A DNA stretch of 64,000 bases from Agrobacterium sp. RAC06 (GTDB taxonomy: Bacteria > Pseudomonadota > Alphaproteobacteria > Rhizobiales > Rhizobiaceae). Made by a program: the position numbers and the translations under genes. The stretch is taken from assembly GCF_001713475.1 (NCBI RefSeq), contig NZ_CP016500.1, forward strand, positions 186,001 through 250,000, given 5' to 3'. How positions within the stretch are numbered: the first letter of the stretch is position 1; every line of letters starts with the position of its first letter. The notes under the pieces are model-generated. The model did not search any database and was not told where the DNA came from. It saw only the letters and a list, made by a program, of their open reading frames with translations. This document shows, piece by piece, positions 24,288-33,442 of this stretch.

Positions 24288-25080
24288 TCCCCATATTGTT
24301 GCCAAAGGCGCGCTTGTTTGCGGCCATTCCGATACGGCAACTGCGCTGCGCACCGCGGTTGCCTCGATCAACGAACGCTTGGCTGCGCTCGGGGCTGTCG
24401 ATTGCGCCATCGTCACCGGCGATCTGACAGAGCATGGTACGGACGAGGAATATCAGCATTTTGCCGAGATCATGGCCGATCTCGCTTTGCCCTGGCTTGC
24501 CATTCCCGGCAATCACGACACGCATGAGGGCATGCGAAAAGCCTTTGGCGGTTCTGACTGGATGTCAAAATCCGGTCCCATTCACTGGATGCGCGATTTT
24601 GGCCCCTTTGCCGTCATCGGTCTTGATACGCTGCTTGAGGGGGCGCATCACGGCTGGCTGTCTGAGGAGGGCTTTGCCTTTCTCGATCAGTGCCTTGATG
24701 AACTGAACGGTCATCCAGTGATTGTCGCGACCCATCATCAGTGGCTGCCCTGTGGCATCGTGCCCATGGATCAGGACAATCTACGCAATGGTGCAGCCCT
24801 GATGGAGCGGCTGGAACGTTATAGTGGCGTTGCAAAGATGATTTCCGGCCATGTTCACCGCGCAATCACCGGCCAGATCGGCAAGGTCAGCTGCCTGATC
24901 GGTCCATCCACGGCCCATTCCGTCAATCGCGATCGGCGGGATGGAGCAGTGCATGCGCTTGCCATCGAACCGGGCGGTGTAACCCTGCATGCCTGGCTTG
25001 ATGCCCCGCAGGAGATGCTGATCTCCGATGTCTTGCCCTTGACGCTGAAGCCGGCCGTCTGGCCGTTCGATGGCCCTTAG
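24262..25080 (+). CDS. Calcineurin-like phosphodiesterase (GpdQ/CpdA type)
   Basis: A 272-residue dinuclear metallophosphoesterase. The five metal motifs are present: SDPHI (D-x-H), GDLTEHG (GD), GNHDT (GNHD), a His in THHQW and GHVHR (GHxH). This is the layout of class III cyclic-nucleotide phosphodiesterases and of GpdQ, a glycerophosphodiesterase. It is the last gene of the LacI-controlled operon and overlaps the ATPase gene by 26 bases. No signal peptide is seen, so it should act in the cytosol on the imported compound. Glycerophosphodiesters or related phosphodiesters are my best guess. Confidence 0.9.
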   Translation: MPAFIQISDPHIVAKGALVCGHSDTATALRTAVASINERLAALGAVDCAIVTGDLTEHGTDEEYQHFAEIMADLALPWLAIPGNHDTHEGMRKAFGGSDWMSKSGPIHWMRDFGPFAVIGLDTLLEGAHHGWLSEEGFAFLDQCLDELNGHPVIVATHHQWLPCGIVPMDQDNLRNGAALMERLERYSGVAKMISGHVHRAITGQIGKVSCLIGPSTAHSVNRDRRDGAVHALAIEPGGVTLHAWLDAPQEMLISDVLPLTLKPAVWPFDGP

Positions 25081-25202
25081 GTGGGCCCGTGCGGGGGGCA
25101 GCCCGGACTTATGCCTTAGTCAACGCCGAGCTCTCGCGGAAGTTATAGGTGCCGTTGATAGAGGGGATTCCGAAAATCAACGGAAACGTCAGTCAAGACT
25201 GC

Positions 25203-25745
25203 ATTTCAGGAGGTGATTTTGGCTGACCGGGAGCTGGCGGATATGGAATGGCGGATCATCGAGGGGCTGTTGCACCAAACGCGGTAGAAAGGGCCTGCAC
25301 TCGTAGGATAATCGACAACAAGTCGACGGCATGCTGCATGTTCTTCGGGTCTGATGCCCCCGGCGCGACATGCATGAGCGCCACGAAAAGTGGAAGGCTA
25401 TGCATCTGCGCTTCCGCCCTTGGGCCGAAGAAAGCGTCTGGGACCCTCCGCTTGAGGCATTCGTCGAACGGAGGCTGACAGATGGCTGGCAGCATCAGTT
25501 CAACAGTTCGTAGCCATCCTCAGGCTATGGGATGAGACCCATGCTTCTTTAGGGGGTCCATCCCAATTACACGTCTGCATGCGACTAGCCGACATACAAG
25601 GATCGAAGCTGCATCGAACGGATGCTCAATCATCTCAAGCGTTCCGTCGCGTGGCGACCCGATAGAACAAGACACGAAAGTCCTTCTGCGCATTCCCCGC
25701 TCCGGTTGCCGCAAATATATGGTGGCTATCCTTTGTCTATAGGTC
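25203..25745 (+). pseudogene. Internally deleted IS5-family transposase remnant
   Basis: The plus strand keeps scattered pieces of an IS5-type transposase in shifting frames. The start reads ADRELADMEWRIIEGLL. Next come DNRQQVDGMLHVLRV and a segment with RDMHERHEKWKAMHLRF. After RSHPQAMG, near 25510, comes a tail at about 25620-25680 resembling LNHLK followed by FRRVATR. The part that should carry most of the catalytic core is missing. Stops and frameshifts show it is dead. It sits just downstream of the transporter/phosphodiesterase operon. Confidence 0.7.
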
Positions 25746-25862
25746 TGAGGGTATTGGCAAAAATTAGAGTTTACACGCTGGACTGTTTCGTACTTAAAGA
25801 TGCAAGGCGCGCGCGAGCAGGCTGCCGCATCTTCAACTGGGGTTTTGATGAGGGATTGAAAA

Positions 25863-25940
25863 ATGCGGCTGCTTGCACTTTGCATCGTCGTCGCGATCGT
25901 AATCACGATTGTCTTGATCATTGCGACGATCAACGCCTGA
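25863..25940 (+). CDS. Possible 25-residue single-helix membrane peptide
   Basis: A very short frame, ATG at 25863, encodes MRLLALCIVV followed by a run of Ile, Val, Ala and Leu ending in ATINA. The whole peptide is one membrane helix. GAGGG lies eight bases upstream of the ATG. It resembles the many small hydrophobic proteins of bacteria, but it lies next to IS debris and has no other support. Confidence 0.33.
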   Translation: MRLLALCIVVAIVITIVLIIATINA

Positions 25941-26093
25941 GCCCCGTCGGCAATACTTCGAATCCGGGCAAAGCCGATAGGTGCCTTACAAGCCTGGTAC
26001 CCAGTTTTTTTATCGCGATCGCACCGCAAGTTGTGTCAGTCAGAACACTTGGTCGATTGCTCTTGCGACGCCTGGGCGACCGATGTCTAATCG

Positions 26094-26414
26094 TCATTGA
26101 TCGGTATCATCGACGGTCAGAAGTGTCGTCAGCGTCTTTCGCCATTGCTGGTCGTCGCTGAGATTGGCCTGCTCAAGGATCATTTCCAGAACACGCTCAG
26201 CCAGGATGATCTTCAGCCTGGCGTTTTCAGCCTTTAGTGCAACCACACGATCTTTCTGAGCAGAGCCCGTGGCTGTCGTCTTTGACAGCCAGTAGTAGAA
26301 GGTCGATCTTGCTATGCCGTATTTGCGGCATAACTGGGCGGCCGGCATGCCTTCTTCATACTCTTGCAGCACCTTCTCCATCGTTTCCAGGTCAATTTGG
26401 TCTTTTTTTGCCAT
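26094..26414 (-). CDS. IS3-type OrfA-like transposase subunit, solitary
   Basis: A 106-residue protein with a helix-turn-helix (AAQLCRKYGIARSTFYYWLSK) followed by a Leu-zipper-like segment (DRVVALKAENARLKIILAERVLEMI), the pattern of IS3-family OrfA proteins. GGAGG lies nine bases before the ATG at 26414. No OrfB catalytic frame follows, so it cannot transpose on its own. The tail after about residue 90 (LTTLLTVDDTDQ) looks unrelated to the family, as if the frame ran into foreign sequence. Confidence 0.65.
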   Translation of the reverse strand: MAKKDQIDLETMEKVLQEYEEGMPAAQLCRKYGIARSTFYYWLSKTTATGSAQKDRVVALKAENARLKIILAERVLEMILEQANLSDDQQWRKTLTTLLTVDDTDQ

Positions 26415-26649
26415 GCCAGATCCGCCTCCGATCGCAAGGAATGCTTTTGCCTTCAACTCAGGCCCCCCGGCGATATGGTCCGGTGCAAAGGCCAAGGTCA
26501 AGCCGATCAGCGCATTTGTGGCGGAGCCCGTCAATATCGCGGAAGCTGCGGTTTTGGGCATTCTTTGGCGCGAAGATCAGTTCCTGAGAACGCTTTTGAT
26601 GAATTGGCAGCGCTGAGATTGTGAACGCGCGTTCGAATTCAGCATCTCA

Positions 26650-27570
26650 TCAGCGTTTTTGAGGGGGGCCGTTGTGTCTTGGCCCTTCCGGCCGACCACT
26701 GTTTCGAACTGCAACGAAACGCGACAGGAGATCGAACCAGAAGGGTGCGCCAAGTGTCACGGCAAAGGCCGTCAGCACGAGGCCCAGGCATTTCGACAGA
26801 TATTGGCCAACGGTACTGCCAAACGGCTGGGACTCTGGCCAGCCAAGTGGCAGAGGAAGGGCTTTATCGACTTGTGCAATAGAGGGCAGGCTCGGCGAGC
26901 CCCGTGACAGCCCTTCAAAATACTGAGCGACTGCCGCGCGCAAGGTCTCGTCGTACCAGAGCATGCGGGCAATCTCTAGGCTATCGGCATTCAGTGCTGA
27001 GGCCAAGATCAATGCGACTGCGAAGGACAAGAGCGACATCCAACGCTTGTAGACGCCTGAGGCACGCGCCATTACCTGGTCGAACCATCGACCCAACTCG
27101 GTCTTGGCTTCCTCGATGGAGGAGTTTAGATCCAAACCAAGACTTTGAAAAATTTGGAGAAGCGGAGAATCCTTGTCGATCCTCTCGAAGGCCATCGCGA
27201 TTGGTCGGGCTGGGCGATCGGGACCATCTGAACTACCAACCTTGCCAAGCGCATCGATCAATGCGACTGCGAAATCCCGGCGTTCAAGGTAGCTCGGTGC
27301 CTCCTTTGCACCGATCGCGCGTCCCCGAACGATATTGGGTCCTGGGTCATCCAGACCTCGCCGCGACAGACTTCGGATCAGGTTGGTTTGCCAAAAGGCA
27401 TTGCGTATCCTTTCGTCCCCGAGCGCGCGCGAAAGCTCGTAGTAAAGGTTGCGAGCCCTTAATCGTGTCAAGCCTGCTATTGCTTCGTTAATGCTCGTGC
27501 AGATCAGGCTCAGCAAGAGATAGACCATCATCAAGCCGATGGTCGTATCCACTGCGGTAGAAAACAACAT
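26650..27570 (-). CDS. Membrane protein of the haloperoxidase cluster
   Basis: A 306-residue protein of unknown family. An N-terminal helix (TIGLMMVYLLLSLICTSINE) is followed by a largely soluble middle region (residues 35-175). Then come two or three further membrane segments (SLLSFAVALILASALN and, near the end, CLGLVLTAFAVTLGAPFWF). ATG 27570 has GGAGA six bases upstream; the longer frame adds only a charged unrelated stretch. It is last in a minus-strand series with the haloperoxidase, PAP2 and SARP genes. Confidence 0.75.
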   Translation of the reverse strand: MLFSTAVDTTIGLMMVYLLLSLICTSINEAIAGLTRLRARNLYYELSRALGDERIRNAFWQTNLIRSLSRRGLDDPGPNIVRGRAIGAKEAPSYLERRDFAVALIDALGKVGSSDGPDRPARPIAMAFERIDKDSPLLQIFQSLGLDLNSSIEEAKTELGRWFDQVMARASGVYKRWMSLLSFAVALILASALNADSLEIARMLWYDETLRAAVAQYFEGLSRGSPSLPSIAQVDKALPLPLGWPESQPFGSTVGQYLSKCLGLVLTAFAVTLGAPFWFDLLSRFVAVRNSGRPEGPRHNGPPQKR

Positions 27571-27780
27571 GGGTTTCTCCGATTCAAGCTCTCCATGCTT
27601 GGTCAACTTCGCCCCGCAACCCGCTGTCCTGACGATCTTTGTTCTCGTCTCGGCGGACAGGCAGATCACACGGCGGCTGGCGGGCATGATGCGTTTGGGG
27701 ACGCGAAAAAGGCTCATGGAAGACCATCACTGCCTTTGACGCCAAGGGCCGCCCCGTCTGGACGAGACGGCCCGTCTCGA

Positions 27781-29544
27781 TTAGTAGGTCGTGTCCGTGA
27801 TCTTGCTTTGCTGAGGTGTCGACCGCGCTTTCGGCATTTCGTCGGCTTGCTGTCGCATGCCGCTGTCAAAAATGTCATTGGCGATGCCGAGACCCAAGGG
27901 GACGCCGCCGATCGGCAGTGGGTCGCCGGCGTTCCGCTTTGCAGTCCAGACATGCGAATAGCCGACATCGGCAGGGTCCTTGTAGCGCTCGCGCCCGTCG
28001 GCATCGCGACCGCTTCCGGTATCGCGATAGTCAAAGGCGTCGAAACGCCAGTGGACACCCAGCCAAATCCGGCTGAACGCATTTTCCCATATTGCATGCC
28101 AGAGGGACGGGAAGTTGCGCTTCACATAGGTCCGAACAAGCCCTGGCTGGTCCTCGATCGGCGATGAAGGATCGTAAGGCTGATGCAAGTCGCGGCTTAC
28201 GCCATTCATCTCCTCCGACACAAATGTGAAACCGATGTCGTCGACCCCATTTCTGTCAACAGCGGCCGTCCCGTTCGAGGCGTAGTAGAGCCTTGCCATC
28301 TGAAAGCATGCTGCGCCAAAGGTTGCATGGCCTGAGGGATAGGCGGGGAAGGGTGGTTTGAAGCTCAGACGGTTGGAGTTTGTTTCTGGCGCACCAAGTG
28401 CGAGCCAGAACGGATCGGCAGGCGGCGTCACCATTGTGCTTCCGGTCTCGGAGGCGAATGCGCTTGCGTCGTGTTGGCGAATGCCAGACAATGGGCGCCA
28501 GAGATCGTGCCGGTATTTTTCGGCCCAGGCGAATTTGCCTGCATCCGCCATCGCCACATTGGCAAGCGCAAACAGCCGGACGAACTCTTTGCTTCTGTCG
28601 AAGTCGCTCAGCGAGGCATCGCTCCTCGACCAGGCGATATTGCGCAGGATCTGATTGTAAAGACGCGGAGGTGTTCCAATGAGATTGGCTCCATCATAAG
28701 CCCAGAAATAGGCCGCCACCGTCTCGTCTGCCGTCCGATGCGTTGTGTTCAGGAGCGGTGCGCCGCCAAGCCGCTGGACCTCCTCAAGTGCTGCCACGTA
28801 TTCTGGCTCCGGTGGTCTTGGCCAGTCGGCGATCCGATGGCCATTCGGATCGGTCGCTGCAAAGGTTCTCACGGTCTCACCGTAAAAGGGCGCGTGATAG
28901 ACACGCTGTGCCTTTTGTCCTTTTGAAGGGTCTCGAGGATCAATGTCCACGCGGCGGACAGGGTTGAGTGGTTCGTCATCGAAGTGATAGCGACCTCCCC
29001 GGGGCCGGTAGTCGCCCTGATCGGCGCCCGGCTCGCCTGGCAATACCGCAAGTGCTGCGTGGACTCTTTCGGCAATGGTCACGCCATAGTGATGCGCCGG
29101 CGATCCTGCTGCAATTGCCACACCGAATGGGCTCTTGAAGTTGCGCATCGCGTCGCGCAGCGCATTGCTTGCCGCGTCACAGACCTCGCCCGGAGCACAA
29201 TATAGTCGCTCAAGGATTGTAATGGCGGCAGCGGTGAGGGCTGCATTGGCATTTGCTTCCGTTGCCTGGATGGAAGGATCGAGTGGCGGACGATTGACGT
29301 CTCGCAACCAGGTTGCGGGAGACGAGTGTTCGTCATGACCGAGAGCGCCGAAGAAGGCGTCGTGCATGGCAAGATGAAGAAGTCCCAGAGCTCTAGAGCT
29401 CATGGTAGGGCCACCTTGCGGGCCGCGAAGCGAATGCGTGATACGGTTCATTTGGAGGCCGGCATGATTCCAGTACAGGACCGGAAATGCGTTAAGCCCG
29501 GCAGGTTCGTCGACATCAGGTAGAACAAGCATCGGTGTCTCCAT
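27781..29544 (-). CDS. Vanadium-dependent haloperoxidase-like protein (PAP2 superfamily)
   Basis: A 587-residue protein with all three vanadate/phosphate-binding blocks of the haloperoxidase/PAP2 superfamily: K343-(x)6-R350-P in KYRHDLWRP, P403-S-G-H406, and S491-R492...H498 in SRIWLGVHWRFD. The length and the all-helical N-terminal half (residues 50-330) match bacterial vanadium haloperoxidases rather than small PAP2 lipid phosphatases. Such enzymes oxidise halides with peroxide, or in some cases act as phosphatases. No signal peptide is evident. A second PAP2-type protein is encoded two genes upstream. Confidence 0.88.
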   Translation of the reverse strand: METPMLVLPDVDEPAGLNAFPVLYWNHAGLQMNRITHSLRGPQGGPTMSSRALGLLHLAMHDAFFGALGHDEHSSPATWLRDVNRPPLDPSIQATEANANAALTAAAITILERLYCAPGEVCDAASNALRDAMRNFKSPFGVAIAAGSPAHHYGVTIAERVHAALAVLPGEPGADQGDYRPRGGRYHFDDEPLNPVRRVDIDPRDPSKGQKAQRVYHAPFYGETVRTFAATDPNGHRIADWPRPPEPEYVAALEEVQRLGGAPLLNTTHRTADETVAAYFWAYDGANLIGTPPRLYNQILRNIAWSRSDASLSDFDRSKEFVRLFALANVAMADAGKFAWAEKYRHDLWRPLSGIRQHDASAFASETGSTMVTPPADPFWLALGAPETNSNRLSFKPPFPAYPSGHATFGAACFQMARLYYASNGTAAVDRNGVDDIGFTFVSEEMNGVSRDLHQPYDPSSPIEDQPGLVRTYVKRNFPSLWHAIWENAFSRIWLGVHWRFDAFDYRDTGSGRDADGRERYKDPADVGYSHVWTAKRNAGDPLPIGGVPLGLGIANDIFDSGMRQQADEMPKARSTPQQSKITDTTY

Positions 29545-29598
29545 CTGGTTTCTTGATTGTTCAAGCGTTTCAATGATGCGTGGCTCTCAGCGAGCCAT

Positions 29599-30102
29599 TC
29601 ACCGACTTGGTGTCCAAGCTTGCTGTTGGGCGAGAAAGTGCCAATTGAGCGCGCCCTCGGCGTTGGGGGCAGGATGGGGCACATCGTAAAGGACGCTCTC
29701 GCCATCCACTGAGCCCCGGCTATGCGCGTGGCGTCCGATGGCCGTCAGGTGGAGCCTTGAGCCGTCCATGTGCAACACGGCCATGCCGTCTGCCGGAAAG
29801 AAGCGGCCCGGCACCGTAACGCCAGCTGGCAAATGCCGCAGCATCAGGAATTGAGGCCTGTCGGCGCTGTTCTCCGCGAGGATGGCAAAGATCGAGTTTT
29901 GCTCGCTGAGGTTATCTGGCGCCGCTTGGGTGTCGCGAGCTACCGGTGTGGCGGTATCCGAGATGATCAGATATTCGCCCGCCGGACCCCGTCGCTCAGC
30001 AATCAACCATTCCTCCACGGGAGCATTGGTCTGATGTGGGGCGTCGTACGGTCCAACACGCAGGCTATTGAGCATTGCGATGCGAAAGTTATCGGGTGTC
30101 AT
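29599..30102 (-). CDS. Hypothetical protein between the two PAP2-type genes
   Basis: A 167-residue soluble protein I cannot assign. Notable segments are EEWLIAERRGPAGEYLIISD, PQFLMLRHLPAGVTVPGRFF and a His-rich stretch, LTAIGRHAHSRG. It looks like a beta-rich fold with no signal peptide. Its position between a PAP2 protein and the haloperoxidase, with gaps of 54 and 110 bases, suggests the same transcript. Confidence 0.72.
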   Translation of the reverse strand: MTPDNFRIAMLNSLRVGPYDAPHQTNAPVEEWLIAERRGPAGEYLIISDTATPVARDTQAAPDNLSEQNSIFAILAENSADRPQFLMLRHLPAGVTVPGRFFPADGMAVLHMDGSRLHLTAIGRHAHSRGSVDGESVLYDVPHPAPNAEGALNWHFLAQQQAWTPSR

Positions 30103-30212
30103 CAGCAGCCTCCTTCAAGCTGCTGCGACTGTGCCTTTGATCCGTGAGCTCACGGTCAATCTATCGTCAAAACATCGTTAAATCAGAGCGGCTGACGAGG
30201 ATCGACCAGAAC

Positions 30213-31226
30213 TCACGATGTGCCAACGGCTTCCGGGAAATCCTCCAGAAGCATCGAGAGTGCCGGACTGCTCCTGTCAAAGTGGGCCGTGATGTCAGCA
30301 AATACGCGACTGTGGCGAATGATGGCTTCCACGGCGAGCTCGGTGATTTCCTCGCTTTCGAACACATGGGGTATAATCCGGCGCAGAAGCGTCCAGGAGG
30401 CGATATTGTCGCTCATATAGTGGACGCCGGCAAAGACCCGTCTGTCGCCCCAATCGACCATATATTTCTGCAGCCGTTCTCTCTCCGCAGCTGTCGGCTT
30501 TTGTCCCGCCTTGATCAGTTGGTCGTAAACCGTGCAGCCACCGAGGATACCTTGCATGCAATGACCGCTGGGAAAGGCCGGATGCTGACCCGTATGGACG
30601 TTGCGATGGGCCGTAACCCAGCGAAAACCAGGCAGGTTTAAAGCGGTCGCCGCCGCTCTGGGGCGCGGTCGCTGGAAATATTCTTTCAACCCGAGGACCT
30701 CTGGCCGCTTGCCTGCAGCATCTTGCAAGAAGATTCTTTTAAATGCTGTCGCTTCAACCTCAGGCCCCCCATACAAAGGATAGTTCGCGGTGCCGTCCTT
30801 GCCCGTCCGGTATTCGATTGACGTCGATACGGAACTTGGCAGCTCAAGGCCGCTATAGTCTGGATGATCGAAACGAGCGTCTTCAATACGATAATGCCAG
30901 AGATGGTCCCGGCGCGGCCCTTCGAAAGGAGTTTCTGCGCCCGTCAAATCAGACAGGATGCCCAGTGTGTCGCCCCCGCCCTGATAGAGACGAATAGCAA
31001 GCTGCAACTCGCTTTGTGTTTCATGTTCCGCAAAGCTGGCAGCCTTTCCCCTCCAGCCGCCATTTTCCCAACGCGGCCAGATCTTGTCTGCGACCTCGGC
31101 CATCCAAGCGGTAATAATCGTCGGATAGCTGTCATCGGTCGTGGGCCAGTCCCTTGGCACAGTCTCTGGCGGCATGATCTGGAGCTTGAGTGCGTCATGC
31201 ATGACGCCATAGGGTGCCAGCCTCAT
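30213..31226 (-). CDS. PAP2-superfamily acid phosphatase / haloperoxidase-like protein
   Basis: A 337-residue protein with the PAP2 triad of motifs: K181 and the following Arg/Pro set in KEYFQRPRPR, P219-S-G-H222, and R263...H269...D273 in DRRVFAGVHYMSD. The order and spacing are intact, so it should bind phosphate or vanadate. It is shorter than the haloperoxidase in the same cluster and keeps the terminal Asp of class A acid phosphatases. No signal peptide is visible, which is unusual for secreted class A phosphatases. It starts 15 bases after the SARP-like regulator gene. Confidence 0.85.
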   Translation of the reverse strand: MRLAPYGVMHDALKLQIMPPETVPRDWPTTDDSYPTIITAWMAEVADKIWPRWENGGWRGKAASFAEHETQSELQLAIRLYQGGGDTLGILSDLTGAETPFEGPRRDHLWHYRIEDARFDHPDYSGLELPSSVSTSIEYRTGKDGTANYPLYGGPEVEATAFKRIFLQDAAGKRPEVLGLKEYFQRPRPRAAATALNLPGFRWVTAHRNVHTGQHPAFPSGHCMQGILGGCTVYDQLIKAGQKPTAAERERLQKYMVDWGDRRVFAGVHYMSDNIASWTLLRRIIPHVFESEEITELAVEAIIRHSRVFADITAHFDRSSPALSMLLEDFPEAVGTS

Positions 31227-31241
31227 CGGTGAATTCCTCCG

Positions 31242-32828
31242 CTATTTGAGTCCCAATGTCCGGGCCGCGTGTAAGGTCAGCTCCCGATGGGCCGGGTTGA
31301 CGATCGGATATTCGCTGGAGCGCAGCATATCGATGGAAAGATCGGGCTCGCGCGTGATGAGCGCGTTCAACTTGTCCCGACCCTTGGAGGTCTCTCCAAG
31401 AAGCGCGTATCCGGTCATCAGATCCATGATCGTCGGGCGGAACAGGATATGCTCAAGCGAGACTTCCCCAGATTGGATTGCCCTGCGGATTTGACCGGCC
31501 ATCAGGTTGGCGAATTGTTCGATCGCCAGGGCAAAGGCCTGGGCGACAGTGCCGCGGCACAGCGAAACTGCCGTTCTCGCTGCTCTCACAGCCTCGTTGG
31601 CCTTGCCGCAATAGGTCAGCGCAATCGCGTAGAAAATCCAGCATGCACCATGCCCTGGAAGCAGGCGTACGGCCTCTTTGGTCAAAGCCAAATTCCGTTC
31701 AAGGTCGTGTAGTAGAAACCCGTAGCTGTGGCCGGCCATGGCCAGTGTCAGGCCGTTTTCAGGCGATAGCCGCATGGCTGTACGGAAGCACTCCATGACC
31801 TGATGACTGTCTGGGGCCAGATGCCCCTTGCGATCGTTCAATTGCAGGAGATGCCCGATGCCAAGCAAAGCGTGACTGAGCCCGGTCTCTTCTGCGGCAA
31901 GCGCCGCTTCGCCGCATCCGATGATATCGCGAGGCATCATCGATCCCGGAACCAGCATTCCCAGGAGTGCCTGACAGCGATTGGCATGGGCGCTCCATTG
32001 CGCGCCCTTCAGGCTTTTTGCCTCAATTCGAATGGCAAAGTCCTGCAGCAGGTGAACGATCTCGTACTGAACATTTCTGATTTCATACCAACGCTTCGGC
32101 GCGATTTCGCGTCGGACCTGCCATTTGAGTGAGCCAAACCCGTCAGTGACGGAGAGAGATAGGCTGCCAGTGGATCCCATGCGAAGGATACGGACACGTG
32201 TCACAAGGTCCGTCGCGCGCACTGGGCCGCAATCGCGCTCGGCGCCAATCACCACGGGAAGACCGATGATCGAAAGTGCTTCGATGATCTTTTCAACCAA
32301 GCACTCGCCGATCTCGCTCAGCCCCTCATCGGCCGTAGGGCTCATGGACAAATGCACATACCAGCGTCGGTCCGGCTGACTTGGGGGCTCGGCCAAACCC
32401 CACCTGAGGGCGCGCATCTCGAACTCGCTGCGTGTCTGCCGCAGCCAATCATTGAAGCCCTCCTCCCGCAGATCAAAACCGCGCAGGATTTCACCCTGGC
32501 AGCCCGGCGCAAGATGATCGAAATCGACATGATTCCGCTCTAGCCAGATCCAGGTGCGATCCGCAGAAAGAACCTCGGTCTCGCTGTTCAACAGCGTTCG
32601 AAGCGTGGTCAGCGACTGTCGCAGGCTGGCTGCAGCCTGAGCGGGACCGCGATCGCCCCATAACTTGTCTTGTAGCCATGTACGCGTTTGACGATGGTTG
32701 CGGGTCAGGGCAAGCATTGCCATAAGCGCGCAGTCCTTTCGGCCCGCTGGCCTGATCGACCGCCCGCTGCGATCTACCAGGTCGAAGGCGCCAAGGACTT
32801 TTACTGAAAATGGTTTCGACGATCGCAT
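31242..32828 (-). CDS. SARP/OmpR-like winged-helix regulator with TPR-like C-terminus
   Basis: A 528-residue regulator. The N-terminal 90 residues (VKVLGAFDLVDRSGRSIRPA, then LMAMLALTRNHRQTRTWLQD and ASLRQSLTTLRTLL) match the DNA-binding domain of SARP/BTAD activators. The middle region (about 150-260) resembles an adenylate-cyclase-associated sensory segment. The C-terminal half is helical with TPR-like repeats (AMRLSPENGLTLAMAGHSYG, AVRLLPGHGACWIFYAIALT). It is the first gene of the minus-strand cluster and probably its activator. Confidence 0.85.
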   Translation of the reverse strand: MRSSKPFSVKVLGAFDLVDRSGRSIRPAGRKDCALMAMLALTRNHRQTRTWLQDKLWGDRGPAQAAASLRQSLTTLRTLLNSETEVLSADRTWIWLERNHVDFDHLAPGCQGEILRGFDLREEGFNDWLRQTRSEFEMRALRWGLAEPPSQPDRRWYVHLSMSPTADEGLSEIGECLVEKIIEALSIIGLPVVIGAERDCGPVRATDLVTRVRILRMGSTGSLSLSVTDGFGSLKWQVRREIAPKRWYEIRNVQYEIVHLLQDFAIRIEAKSLKGAQWSAHANRCQALLGMLVPGSMMPRDIIGCGEAALAAEETGLSHALLGIGHLLQLNDRKGHLAPDSHQVMECFRTAMRLSPENGLTLAMAGHSYGFLLHDLERNLALTKEAVRLLPGHGACWIFYAIALTYCGKANEAVRAARTAVSLCRGTVAQAFALAIEQFANLMAGQIRRAIQSGEVSLEHILFRPTIMDLMTGYALLGETSKGRDKLNALITREPDLSIDMLRSSEYPIVNPAHRELTLHAARTLGLK

Positions 32829-33442
32829 TGGGAACTCGTCGTTTCGTGTTTTATCAGTTGGTCTGAGCGCTGGATGTATTGAAGAATGTCAGATTTTTAT
32901 ATTGAAGTATATCATTGTTGAAAATTTCAAATTAAGCAACGTATTGTTGCAAGAAATTTTGAAACCCAATCCGTACTGATTTTCTTGCGTAATTTTTCCT
33001 GTTTAGTGTTTTTTCTAACAAATATAGGAAATAAATCTTAGTTTACTGGCTGTGAGCTTGATTTTTATAGTGTTTAAAATTTGTTATTCTGGATAATGGT
33101 ATCATATTGGCGGTCCAGTGTTGCGTGATGGTAAAATGTATAATGCGGGGCAGCAAAGAATTTCATGCCTTACGTTCTGCTTTCGGTTGGTCGCTAATCA
33201 TTGATCGCCAAACCGTAAGTCTGTCGCCTGACATTTCTGTCGCCGAAGAACAGGCACCATATGTCACTTAGCGGTTTTGCCAGTCTGCAATGCTGAAGCC
33301 CGTTTTGGTGTGTAGATTATGGAAACATCCGGTTTCTTGAGCGCATTATCGCGTCTGCTTGAGCTGTCGTCTCTCTGGTCTTTCGATTGCACCTTGATGC
33401 AATTCGCGCGATGATTGGATGTTTTATTTTAGGAGTAAATCT
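32829..33442. other. Long AT-rich regulatory gap, no gene seen
   Basis: The 614 bases between the divergent SARP and PraR-like genes are visibly richer in A and T than the surroundings, especially 32870-33130, with many T- and A-runs. No frame with a convincing start was found. Such DNA often binds H-NS-like or MucR/Ros proteins in rhizobia. No specific operator could be named. Confidence 0.55.

Noticed and set aside
25520..26029. 169-codon minus-strand frame
   Set aside because: It lies antisense to the IS5-type remnant, which explains the open frame better.
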